Positions 1 to 7,114 of a stretch of DNA of 42,734 nucleotides are shown here, in pieces. Location of the stretch: NCBI GenBank assembly GCA_017557535.1, contig JAFYYM010000129.1:1-42734 (forward strand), given 5' to 3'. The stretch's first letter is position 1; each line of letters opens with the position of its first letter. A program made the position numbers and the translations under genes. This stretch comes from Bacteroidales bacterium (GTDB taxonomy: Bacteria > Bacteroidota > Bacteroidia > Bacteroidales > UBA932). The notes under the pieces are model-generated. The model worked only from the letters and a program-made list of their open reading frames with translations. It was not told the DNA's origin and searched no databases.

Positions 1-126
1 AAGCGCGAAGCCGTCTCCAAGATGAGACTTCGCTTGAGGGTCGTTGAAGACTACGACGTCGATAGGCGGGAGGTGTAAAGCCAGCGATGGCAAAGCCGAC
101 CCGTACTAATAGCCCGATATCTTTCT
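1..126 (+). rRNA. 23S ribosomal RNA, 3' end (partial)
   Basis: The stretch ends with the conserved 3'-terminal 23S region: the motif GACCCGTACTAATAGCCCGAT lies at about 104-124 (closely similar GGTACTAATGAACCG in E. coli). Only the last ~125 nt are in the window; the rest lies upstream. The exact mature 3' end is uncertain by several bases. It is followed after ~35 nt by a 5S gene in the same direction, the usual rRNA operon order. Confidence 0.93.
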
Positions 127-160
127 CTGGGACCGGTTTGTGATCTCTCAAGTAATATAC

Positions 161-271
161 CGCGGTGGTTAAAGCGATGAGGTCCCACCTCTTCCCATCC
201 CGAACAGAGCCGTTAAGCTCATCCGCGCCGATGGTACTGGCCCACCAGCTGGGAGAGTAGGTCGCCGCCGT
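161..271 (+). rRNA. rrf: 5S ribosomal RNA
   Basis: The conserved 5S loop sequences are visible: CCACCTCTTCCCATCCCGAAC at about 184-204, then CCGATGGTACT at about 228-238 and GGGAGAGTAGGTCG near the 3' end. The 5' GCGGTG can pair with CGCCGC close to the 3' end, closing helix I. The length of ~110 nt fits the family. It lies 35 nt behind the 23S end and directly before a strong hairpin terminator. Ends are estimated to within a few bases. Confidence 0.93.
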
Positions 272-277
272 TCTTCG

Positions 278-313
278 GAGCCCCCCTCAGGAGTTACATC
301 CTGAGGGGGGCTC
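278..313 (+). terminator. rRNA operon terminator hairpin
   Basis: A perfect 15-bp stem (278-292 pairs with 299-313) encloses the 6-nt loop GTTACA, with a very GC-rich stem containing six consecutive G-C pairs. It starts ~6 nt after the 5S end and is followed by TCTCATT. Its position and strength fit the end of the rRNA transcript. The weak U-tract means it may act partly as a processing or protective hairpin. Confidence 0.85.
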
Positions 314-399
314 TCTCATTCCGGCGGCGCCTGTCCACCCCCGCCGCTCCGCGGCCGCCCCCGGGGGCACCGGGTGGCGTTCCCCCCGGACCCCCTGAA

Positions 400-410
400 C
401 TCGCTTCGCT
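400..410 (+). repeat. Copy of the CTCGCTTCGCT motif between the rRNA terminator and rsgA
   Basis: An exact copy of the 11-mer found at 6295-6305 and 11249-11259, in a GC-rich spacer (314-445) that otherwise holds no gene or clear promoter. The following CGG extends the palindromic character. Confidence 0.45.
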
Positions 411-445
411 CGGAGGATATTCGTATTTTTATTAAATTCGCGGGC

Positions 446-1399
446 ATGAAAGGTCAAGCGACTGTGGTGAAGAACGCTGGAAGTCATTTCCTGCTGTCTA
501 CGCTCCCTGAGTGGGCGCCATTCCCTGCTGTCCTTAAAGGTAAGATCCGTCTTGCCGGGAGCGACTCAACCAATCCTGTCGCTGTTGGTGACCATGTGAT
601 GTACGAGTATCAGCAGGAGCCTTCAATAACTCATCCCGCGAGCATCATTGAGGTCTCTGACCGGGATAATTATCTCATCAGGAAGTCCACGAATCTTTCC
701 CGTCAGTCCCATGTCATAGCCGCTAATCTGGATAGGGCTTTTATTGTCGTCACGTTGTATTTCCCGGAGATAAAGCTTCCTTTCCTTGATAGGATACTTC
801 TCACCTGTGAGGTTTATGGCATTCCGGCGACCATTGTCTTGAATAAAGTCGATATATTCAAAAAAGAGTTCCCTGATGAGCTTGCGGATTTCCACCGCAT
901 CTACGAGAGTGCCGGCTATCCGATAATTGAGACATCAGCCTTGACAGGGGAGGGAATCGACATTCTACGTGATGCTATCGGCTCTCGAGATGAATGCAGG
1001 GTTTGTCTTTTCACAGGCGAGTCCGGTGTCGGGAAGTCTTCCATTATCAAGGCATTAGATCCTTCCCTAAATCCCAAGGTCGGTGATATCTCAATAGCCC
1101 ATCTGCAAGGCAAGCACACTACCTCCCTCTACGAGATGTACCCGGTGTCCTCCGGCGGTTTCATTATCGATTCTCCTGGGCTCAGAGGCTTTGGACTTGT
1201 GGATCTCAAGAAGGAGGAGATAGGTCTCTATTTCCCTGAGATGTTAAGTGAGATGAAGGCATGCCGGTTTACCCCATGTACTCATACTCATGAACCGGGG
1301 TGTGCGGTCAAGCTCGCTGTCGAGCAGGGAAGAATATCTCAGGAGAGATACAATTCTTATCTGGGGATGCTCGAGGAGGATAATAAATTCCGCGCCTGA
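446..1399 (+). CDS. rsgA: Small-subunit ribosome biogenesis GTPase RsgA
   Basis: RsgA is a circularly permuted GTPase that helps late maturation of the 30S subunit in the cytoplasm. The 317-aa protein shows the permuted motif order: an N-terminal OB fold (about 1-75), G4 NKVD (133-136), G5-like SALTG (164-168), then G1 GESGVGKS (191-198) and G3 DSPG (242-245). A C-terminal zinc site follows at C273, C278, H280 and C286. The frame can be extended upstream to a GTG at 374, but the added 24 residues come from GC-rich spacer DNA and do not look like family sequence; the ATG at 446 gives the family's usual start and length. It is the first gene after the rRNA operon, sits behind that operon's terminator, and has no clear promoter of its own in the 132-bp spacer. 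Confidence 0.95.
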   Translation: MKGQATVVKNAGSHFLLSTLPEWAPFPAVLKGKIRLAGSDSTNPVAVGDHVMYEYQQEPSITHPASIIEVSDRDNYLIRKSTNLSRQSHVIAANLDRAFIVVTLYFPEIKLPFLDRILLTCEVYGIPATIVLNKVDIFKKEFPDELADFHRIYESAGYPIIETSALTGEGIDILRDAIGSRDECRVCLFTGESGVGKSSIIKALDPSLNPKVGDISIAHLQGKHTTSLYEMYPVSSGGFIIDSPGLRGFGLVDLKKEEIGLYFPEMLSEMKACRFTPCTHTHEPGCAVKLAVEQGRISQERYNSYLGMLEEDNKFRA

Positions 1400-1431
1400 T
1401 TTGGAGAATCATCTCTTTTAGGCTATCTTTG
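1400..1431 (+). promoter_or_regulatory. Bacteroidota-type promoter for the MarR-Hdr operon
   Basis: A -33 element TTTG at 1400-1403 is followed by a 20-nt spacer and a perfect -7 element TATCTTTG (TAnnTTTG) at 1424-1431. It begins immediately after the rsgA stop codon, so it sits in the only gap before the MarR gene (start 1461), giving a leader of roughly 20-25 nt. This is one of the two best-matching promoters in the window. Confidence 0.7.
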
Positions 1432-1460
1432 CATAATAGTAAAAGGTATTACAATAAAAC

Positions 1461-1949
1461 ATGGTACTAGAGAAACAGGTTTTCCTGTTCCTGAACATCG
1501 TGCATAACAGTATGAAGCAGAAACTGACGGAGAGCTTCCGGGCGGGAGGTTTCCAGCTTTCTCCTGAGCAGTTTCTGGTCATGGATACGCTATGGGATGA
1601 GGGTGTTCTCACCCAGCAACAGATCGCTGATATCACGATGAGGGACAAGAACTCAATCGTTAAGCTTATAGACGGTCTTGAGGTCCGCGATTTGGTCAGG
1701 AGGGTGTCTAATCCTGATGACAGGAGGCAGAATCTCATAGAGGTGACACCATATTCATTAAGTGTCAGGAAAGCAATCGATTCCCTGGCCTATGAGTCGG
1801 TGTATTCGATTCTTGGCGATATTTCAGAGAAAGCGATCAAGACTTTTGTCAAGGTGCTGGCCAGGATGGAGAGTAACATGGATCCGACTTCCGATCTGGA
1901 GGCTTTAGCCGAGAAATATCCTACAAAAAAAGAGAATGGCAATGGGTAA
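1461..1949 (+). CDS. MarR-family transcriptional regulator
   Basis: A 162-aa winged-helix regulator, normal MarR length. The helix-turn-helix and wing lie at about residues 47-97, with the recognition-helix region around DKNSIVKLIDGLE (62-74) and the wing motif DDRRQ (86-90) followed by a beta strand. The flanking helices would form the dimer interface. There is no cysteine in the whole protein, so a thiol switch of the OhrR type can be excluded; a small-molecule ligand or protein partner is more likely. The 3' end overlaps the following HdrC-like gene by 14 nt, and a good promoter precedes it, so it is probably the first gene of the Hdr-like operon and a candidate regulator of it. The ligand cannot be told from sequence. 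Confidence 0.9.
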   Translation: MVLEKQVFLFLNIVHNSMKQKLTESFRAGGFQLSPEQFLVMDTLWDEGVLTQQQIADITMRDKNSIVKLIDGLEVRDLVRRVSNPDDRRQNLIEVTPYSLSVRKAIDSLAYESVYSILGDISEKAIKTFVKVLARMESNMDPTSDLEALAEKYPTKKENGNG

Positions 1950-2637
1950 ACTATATGACCTTTTGATGAAGGACTACCGCCTCAAAGAGGGCCTGAACGC
2001 ATGTATCAATTGCGGGACATGCACAGCTATCTGCCCGGCGGCCGAGTTCTATCGTTACGATCCGAGGAAGATCGTGGACATAGTCCAGAGCAAAGACGAG
2101 GAGGAGATTGAAAAGCTTCTCAAGAGCGACGTGATCTGGTATTGCGGGGAGTGCATGAGTTGCGTGACAAGGTGCCCCAGGAAGAATGCTCCTGGGCTGA
2201 TAATCATGTCGTTACGCAACCTCTCCATCGAGCTGGGTTATTTCATCGAGTCGGAGAAGGGACGGCAGCAATACCTCTTGACTAAAGACCTGTGCGCCAA
2301 TGTCTTGGATTATGGGTATTGCGTCTATCCTCGTCGGTTCGATTACGCTGGCCATCCCGAGGCAGGGAAGGTCTGGGAATGGGAGGAGAAACACTTGGAT
2401 GATGTGTTCGAGCGTCTTGGCGGCAACCTTGACGGCTCAGGAAGGGGAGCCATGAGACGCATCCCCCAGGAGGACCTCGACCAGCTGAAGGCCATCTTCG
2501 ATGTGACCGGGGCCACCGCCAGGATGGAGACTGTCCGGAAGGCGGGGGAGAGGAAGGCCGCCGAACTAGGAATGACCGTGGAGGAGTTCTCCAAGATGGT
2601 ATATTCCCAGAGTGATCCCAAACATTTGAATCATTAG
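1936..2637 (+). CDS. HdrC-like 4Fe-4S dicluster protein
   Basis: A 233-aa protein with two complete [4Fe-4S] motifs, C23-C26-C29-C33 followed by Pro and C70-C73-C76-C80 followed by Pro, spaced as in heterodisulfide reductase subunit C. HdrC passes electrons between the HdrA flavoprotein and the HdrB catalytic subunit. The C-terminal ~130 residues are an extension rich in charged helices, not part of the ferredoxin fold. The ATG at 1936 overlaps the MarR gene by 14 nt; a second ATG at 1942 is equally possible. HdrB begins 4 nt downstream. Methanogen heterodisulfide (CoM-S-S-CoB) is not expected in a Bacteroidota host, so the substrate is unknown. Confidence 0.85.
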   Translation: MAMGKLYDLLMKDYRLKEGLNACINCGTCTAICPAAEFYRYDPRKIVDIVQSKDEEEIEKLLKSDVIWYCGECMSCVTRCPRKNAPGLIIMSLRNLSIELGYFIESEKGRQQYLLTKDLCANVLDYGYCVYPRRFDYAGHPEAGKVWEWEEKHLDDVFERLGGNLDGSGRGAMRRIPQEDLDQLKAIFDVTGATARMETVRKAGERKAAELGMTVEEFSKMVYSQSDPKHLNH

Positions 2638-2641
2638 GAAC

Positions 2642-3706
2642 ATGATTTACGAAGGAAAGCAGAAGATCTGGTCGGAGTACCAGAAAGAAATACCGGACGA
2701 CCATTATTTCTACGTCCGCAGTTGCATCCGGCAGAGTTTTTTCCCGGCCTCGGAGGCCACATTCCTGAGAATCACCAGGGAAGCTCTCGGCAAGGATATA
2801 TTTGAGACTGAGCACCATACGACCTGCGGAGGAATAGCCTACCACAGCGACACCATCCCGCAGGAGACGGTGATGACGATAATAGCCCGCCAGTTCGCCC
2901 TGATGGCGAAGTACGGCTATGAGAACTATGTCTGCTCCTGCATCACCTCCTTCGGCCTGTATTGCGAGACGATGGAGACGTGGAGGGAATTCCCGGAGCT
3001 TGAAGCCAGGATCCGGGAGAACCTGTGGAAGACCTGCCGCCTTGAATTCGCAAAGCCGAAGTTCCTCATCCATGCCAGCGACCTTATCTATAAATATCGC
3101 AACCTCATTGCGGCCCAGGCGGTCCGCAAGCTTGTCAATGTCCACACCGGCGAGCCTCTTAAGGTTGTGGAACACATCGGTTGCCACTATTCGAAGATGT
3201 TCCCTTCGAAAGGTGTCGGCGGCGCCGAGTACCCGTATGTGCTGGTCGGAATGGTCGAGGCCTGGGGCGGGGAAATAGTTGATTATCCGGAGAGAAGGCA
3301 TTGCTGCGGCTTCGGGTTCAGGCAGTATTTCATCAAAGGCAACAGAGGGTATTCGGTTTCCAATACCCACAAGAAATTCGAGAGCATGGAACCGTTCAAG
3401 CCTGATTTGATTATCACAAATTGCCCTGGCTGCCCGTATTTCCTGGACAGGTGGCAGTATGTGATAGCGGAGTCTACGGGCAAGACCTACGGTCCCGACG
3501 GTCACGGTATCCCTGCCCTGACTTATGAGGAGGTAGCCGGCCTGGTGATGGGTTATGATCCCTGGGATCTGGGCCTGCAGACCCACCAGGTCGGTGTGGA
3601 GCCGCTTCTGGATAAGATGGGAGTTGAATATGACCCTACCAGGAAGTATCTTGGAAAGAACGGGAAGAATCTTGGGGAGCCGCTTCCCTGCGCATGCTTG
3701 AAATGA
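2642..3706 (+). CDS. HdrB-like CCG-domain protein with one degenerate CCG motif
   Basis: A 354-aa protein of the HdrB family, whose two CCG motifs hold noncubane [4Fe-4S] clusters that reduce disulfides in the classical enzyme. The C-terminal motif is complete: C181, C221-C222-G223 and C261-P-G-C264. The N-terminal motif is altered: C28 is present, the double cysteine reads TCG (T61, C62, G63), and the last pair is C98-S-C100 rather than CxxC. One cluster is therefore probably intact and the other lost or changed. The gene lies between HdrC- and HdrA-like genes with 4- and 9-nt gaps, so all three are probably made together. The natural electron acceptor is unknown. Confidence 0.85.
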   Translation: MIYEGKQKIWSEYQKEIPDDHYFYVRSCIRQSFFPASEATFLRITREALGKDIFETEHHTTCGGIAYHSDTIPQETVMTIIARQFALMAKYGYENYVCSCITSFGLYCETMETWREFPELEARIRENLWKTCRLEFAKPKFLIHASDLIYKYRNLIAAQAVRKLVNVHTGEPLKVVEHIGCHYSKMFPSKGVGGAEYPYVLVGMVEAWGGEIVDYPERRHCCGFGFRQYFIKGNRGYSVSNTHKKFESMEPFKPDLIITNCPGCPYFLDRWQYVIAESTGKTYGPDGHGIPALTYEEVAGLVMGYDPWDLGLQTHQVGVEPLLDKMGVEYDPTRKYLGKNGKNLGEPLPCACLK

Positions 3707-3715
3707 TTTTTGAAT

Positions 3716-4771
3716 ATGAAGAATAATATATTGATAATCGGTGGCGGTCCTGCCGGTCTTGAGGCTTCCGCACAGTTACAGAGGATGGGATATAATGTCA
3801 TCCTGATCGAGAAGTCTCCTAAACTAGGTGGCCATCTTGCCAAGTGGGACAGGCTTTTCCCGGACAGTGTCCCTGCGGATGAGGTCCTCGGCGGTCTACT
3901 TCGTGGTTCTGAAGGCGTCAAATGTTTCACGGACACTGATGTGAGAGCTATCAACCGTCTTGATAAATCATACAATGTCAGGTTAACCAATGGTATCACC
4001 GTCCTTTCCGACGCTGTTCTGGTCGCTTCAGGCTTTGACCTGTTTGATGCCGTGAAGAAAGAGGAATATGGGTACGGGATCTACGACCAGGTCATGACGA
4101 ACGCGGATCTTGAAGCTTATTTCAAGACCGGTTCGGACAGGCGTATCGAGAATCCGGGCAGGATTGGATTCGCCCATTGCGTCGGCTCCAGGGACGAGAA
4201 GTCAGGTTGCAGGTCTTGCTCAAAGGTTTGCTGCGCCACCGCTGTCAAGCAGGCTATCGAGATGAAGCAGGCTTTCCCTCAAGCGGAGGTGTATTGTTTC
4301 TATATGGACCTTCGTCTGTTCGGACGCCATTACGAGGACCTCTATCTCAAGGCCCAGAAGGAATATGGAATTAGATTCATCAGGGGAAGACTTGCGGAAG
4401 TGTCTGAGAATTATGACGGTACGCTTCAAGTTAAGGCAGAGGATACGGTTGCCGGAAAGCCTTTGAAGGTCACTCTTGACCTTCTTGTGCTCATGGCAGG
4501 TATGAGGCCTTCCGCTTCTGGGAAGGCTATCGGGGATCTTCTTGAGATGGCAGTCGAGGAGGATGGTTATTTCGCTGTAAGGAGCGGAATCGCCGCATGT
4601 CAGAGAAGCCCTATTCCAGGAATATTCCTAGCCGGGGCGGCTACTGGTCCTAAGACTCTTCCGGAGACTCTCGCTGACGCGAGGGCGGCCGCTATGGAGA
4701 TTGACCGGTATCTTACCGAGATATTCCCGGATGCCAGGAATTACAAACAATTGGTCAGAGAGAGATGGTAG
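3716..4771 (+). CDS. HdrA-like FAD-dependent oxidoreductase (short form)
   Basis: A flavoprotein of the HdrA/QmoA type. The dinucleotide-binding motif GGGPAG is at residues 9-14, and the family cysteine cluster follows at C155, C165, C168 and C172-C173, before the KQA sequence usual in this family. At 351 aa it is far shorter than methanogen HdrA (~650 aa): it lacks the extra N-terminal domain and the C-terminal ferredoxin domain, and resembles the short HdrA/QmoA forms of bacteria. An in-frame TTG lies at 3710, but the ATG at 3716 puts the Rossmann motif at the usual distance from the start. Its stop overlaps the next gene by 7 nt. It is the likely electron-distributing flavin subunit of the cluster. 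Confidence 0.87.
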   Translation: MKNNILIIGGGPAGLEASAQLQRMGYNVILIEKSPKLGGHLAKWDRLFPDSVPADEVLGGLLRGSEGVKCFTDTDVRAINRLDKSYNVRLTNGITVLSDAVLVASGFDLFDAVKKEEYGYGIYDQVMTNADLEAYFKTGSDRRIENPGRIGFAHCVGSRDEKSGCRSCSKVCCATAVKQAIEMKQAFPQAEVYCFYMDLRLFGRHYEDLYLKAQKEYGIRFIRGRLAEVSENYDGTLQVKAEDTVAGKPLKVTLDLLVLMAGMRPSASGKAIGDLLEMAVEEDGYFAVRSGIAACQRSPIPGIFLAGAATGPKTLPETLADARAAAMEIDRYLTEIFPDARNYKQLVRERW

Positions 4772-5094
4772 ATTTCGGTTTCGGGCTTGTGCCCAGTTCA
4801 AGGATAAACCTCGACTTGTTCGACAAGGACAAGTATGAGGAACTGGCTGCCGTGGAACCTGATGTGCGGATATGCATGGCTTGCGGCAGCTGCACCGCGG
4901 TCTGCACCGCGGGGAAGTTCTCCACGACCAGTTTGAGGGAAGCGATAGAAGACATCAAGAATGCCCAACCGACTAAGGCCTTAGAGTTGCTAAAGGCTTG
5001 TCAGCTCTGCGGCAAATGCTCGATGGTCTGCCCCCGGGGAATCAACACAAGGCATCTTATCCTCTCGATAATTAACACATATTCAATAAAATGA
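4765..5094 (+). CDS. Second HdrC-type 4Fe-4S dicluster ferredoxin
   Basis: A 109-aa protein with two full CxxCxxCxxxC motifs: C37, C40, C43, C47 and C79, C82, C85, C89 (the second followed by Pro). It resembles HdrC in size and motif spacing and is smaller than the HdrC-like protein encoded earlier in the cluster. It overlaps the HdrA-like gene by 7 nt, and its stop shares ATGA with the start of the cytochrome b fusion, so translation is probably coupled on both sides. The placement suggests an electron link between the HdrA-like flavoprotein and the membrane subunit. Confidence 0.85.
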   Translation: MVDFGFGLVPSSRINLDLFDKDKYEELAAVEPDVRICMACGSCTAVCTAGKFSTTSLREAIEDIKNAQPTKALELLKACQLCGKCSMVCPRGINTRHLILSIINTYSIK

Positions 5095-7067
5095 CACCTC
5101 TGTTCCATTTGCTCGCCGCTCAGGCCGCGGATCCGGAGGTGATCGACAGGATACCTTCCGGCTACAGCCACTTTGTCATACCTTTCACGATCGGCATCAC
5201 TTTTATGTTGTGCTGGATCGGGGTGGGGTGTATCAGGTTGCTTTACGCTATTCCTCAAGCGGACAGATTAAAGTTCTGGAAGTCGCTGTTCCTTCCCAAG
5301 ACAATAGTGAAGAACCTGAAAGATCTCTTCGGGGACTGCCTTCTCCACGTTAAGATATGGCAGAGGAAGCCTTTGCTTGGCTATATGCATTCCGCGATAG
5401 CCTTTGGATGGTTTATGCTGATAGTTCTTGGCCACATCGAGGTTGCCTTATTCGTGCCAGCCCGTCTCAATGTCACCCGGGGTGGTCTCTTCTATCCGAT
5501 TTTCTACAGGTATTTCGTGTGGATGAATCCTGGCCATACCACGCTGCGCGGTTCTTTCTTCTTCTTCCTGATGGACTTTTTCCTTCTGTATGTCCTGTCA
5601 GGAATAGCGTTGGCCGTATTCAAGAGATTCAGGTCCATTGTCCTGGGTATGAGGCACACCACGAAGCCTTCTTTCGCTGACCGTGTGGCCTTGTACAGCC
5701 TCTGGATGATATTCCCTTTGAGGCTGCTTGCGGAGAGTTTCACAGCGGACCTTAGCGGCGGTAGTTTCCTCACTGTTGGAGTCAACCACTTCTGGCACTT
5801 CCTGTTCGGTGATAAACTATGGTTCACACCGTGCTGGTGGGCATATTCGATCTGCTTGGGGCTGTTCTTCGCAGCGATGCCTTTCAGCCGTTACATGCAC
5901 ATCTTGACAGAGGTGCTGTGGATTCTGCTGCGCAACGCAGGCATCCAGCCTCATCATCCGCGGAAGGGTGTCGCGGAGGCTGAGATCTACGCCTGCTCTA
6001 GCTGCGGACTCTGTCTGGATGCTTGCCCGATGAATGTCCAGAAGAAGAACCTGAAGTACTCCTCTGTGTATTTCATCCGTTTCTTGAGAAGGCATAATGA
6101 AAAGAAAATCAACGCTATAGCGGACAAGTGCCTGATGTGTGACAAATGCCATGCGCTTTGTCCCGTCGGTGTTGACGCTCCGGCGCTCCGCCGAGCCCAG
6201 CGCGCCACCGTCAACAACGCCCTCCCGTACGACTACTCCTATCTGGCATCGGCCGTATCGTCCGGACAGCCGTCCGGGCACGGCCGCGTCCATTCTCGCT
6301 TCGCTGCGGCTGAGTACGGCCTTGGCCCGGCGGCTGTTCCGGAAACGGCCCTTACGGAATCTAAATCACCGCGGGTGCTTTATTTCGCGGGCTGTATGAC
6401 TCATTTGACGCCGAGGATTATCAAGTCGGTTGATAAGGTCTTCAAGGCAGCCGGGGTTGATTACGTTTTCGCCGACAGGGAAGGAGGGATTTGTTGCGGA
6501 CGGCCATTGATGCTGGCGGGAAGGACTGAGGCGGCTGCCGTGGTCATTGAAGCCAACAAGAAGATGATCGAGGAGTCAGGCTGCGACACTCTCGTGCTTT
6601 CATGTCCTATCTGCTTCAAGGTATTCAAAGAGGAATATCACTTGGCAGGAATAAAGGTGGTCCATTATACACAGTTCATAAACGATCTCATTATTTCCGG
6701 TAGGCTCCCTGTCCAAAAGAAAGAACAGAAACTCGTCTACCATGATCCTTGTGAATTGGGAAGAGGATGTGGAGTTTATTTTGAGCCTCGAGCCGCTTTG
6801 AATCAGCTGGGAACCTTGGTGAAAGCTTCTAAAGAGTATGATGAGAGCATCTGTTGCGGTGGCAGTCTCGGTAGTCTCACCCTGGATTCCCGAGATCGCT
6901 CGAAGATATCCGAGGCTTCTCTTGACAGTCTCCTGGCCAATGATCCGGAAACAATTGTGACTGCTTGCCCTCTCTGCTTGAAGACTTTCTCAGAGGCGGT
7001 ATCCAATGTGCGCGGTCGTGATATTAATGTCTCAGTGAAAGATTTTGCGGAAGTTGTTTGTCCATAG
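5091..7067 (+). CDS. Membrane cytochrome b / 4Fe-4S / HdrD-like fusion protein
   Basis: A 658-aa fusion. Residues ~25-290 hold about five to six transmembrane helices of NarI/DsrM/QmoC type, with candidate heme ligands H100 and H115 in one helix and further histidines at about 233, 236 and 270. A dicluster ferredoxin domain follows (cysteines from C302, and from C347). After a low-complexity linker (~388-426) come two complete CCG modules, each with an initial Cys, a CCG and a CPxC (CPIC, then CPLC), as in HdrD. In relatives (HmeCD, DsrMK, QmoC) such proteins exchange electrons between the quinone pool and a cytoplasmic thiol/disulfide or flavin partner. It is coupled by ATGA overlap to the gene before it and is the last gene of the cluster. 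No heme-c or periplasmic subunit is nearby. The linker carries the CTCGCTTCGCT motif. Confidence 0.88.
   Translation: MTPLFHLLAAQAADPEVIDRIPSGYSHFVIPFTIGITFMLCWIGVGCIRLLYAIPQADRLKFWKSLFLPKTIVKNLKDLFGDCLLHVKIWQRKPLLGYMHSAIAFGWFMLIVLGHIEVALFVPARLNVTRGGLFYPIFYRYFVWMNPGHTTLRGSFFFFLMDFFLLYVLSGIALAVFKRFRSIVLGMRHTTKPSFADRVALYSLWMIFPLRLLAESFTADLSGGSFLTVGVNHFWHFLFGDKLWFTPCWWAYSICLGLFFAAMPFSRYMHILTEVLWILLRNAGIQPHHPRKGVAEAEIYACSSCGLCLDACPMNVQKKNLKYSSVYFIRFLRRHNEKKINAIADKCLMCDKCHALCPVGVDAPALRRAQRATVNNALPYDYSYLASAVSSGQPSGHGRVHSRFAAAEYGLGPAAVPETALTESKSPRVLYFAGCMTHLTPRIIKSVDKVFKAAGVDYVFADREGGICCGRPLMLAGRTEAAAVVIEANKKMIEESGCDTLVLSCPICFKVFKEEYHLAGIKVVHYTQFINDLIISGRLPVQKKEQKLVYHDPCELGRGCGVYFEPRAALNQLGTLVKASKEYDESICCGGSLGSLTLDSRDRSKISEASLDSLLANDPETIVTACPLCLKTFSEAVSNVRGRDINVSVKDFAEVVCP
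6295..6305 (+). repeat. Copy of the CTCGCTTCGCT motif inside a coding linker
   Basis: An exact copy of an 11-mer also found at 400-410 and 11249-11259. Here it lies in a GC-rich tract (about 6252-6368) that encodes the flexible linker between the ferredoxin and CCG domains of the Hdr fusion protein. The tract keeps the reading frame. Confidence 0.5.
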
Positions 7068-7114
7068 TTCGGGAATATTTCATTATATTCACCAAAACTT
7101 GACAAATGACAGGT

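Noticed and set aside
374-445. N-terminal extension of RsgA from a GTG at 374
   Set aside because: The extra 24 residues derive from the GC-rich spacer and do not resemble RsgA; the ATG at 446 gives the usual family start.
2282-3586. A 434-codon open frame on the minus strand opposite the HdrC/HdrB genes
   Set aside because: The plus-strand genes have clear family motifs here; the minus frame has no recognisable domain and low-complexity arginine/proline/serine-rich stretches typical of a shadow frame.
7057-7091. A promoter before the metalloprotease gene (TTTG ... TATATTCA)
   Set aside because: The -7 box has two mismatches to TAnnTTTG and the spacer is 23 nt, so I do not list it.
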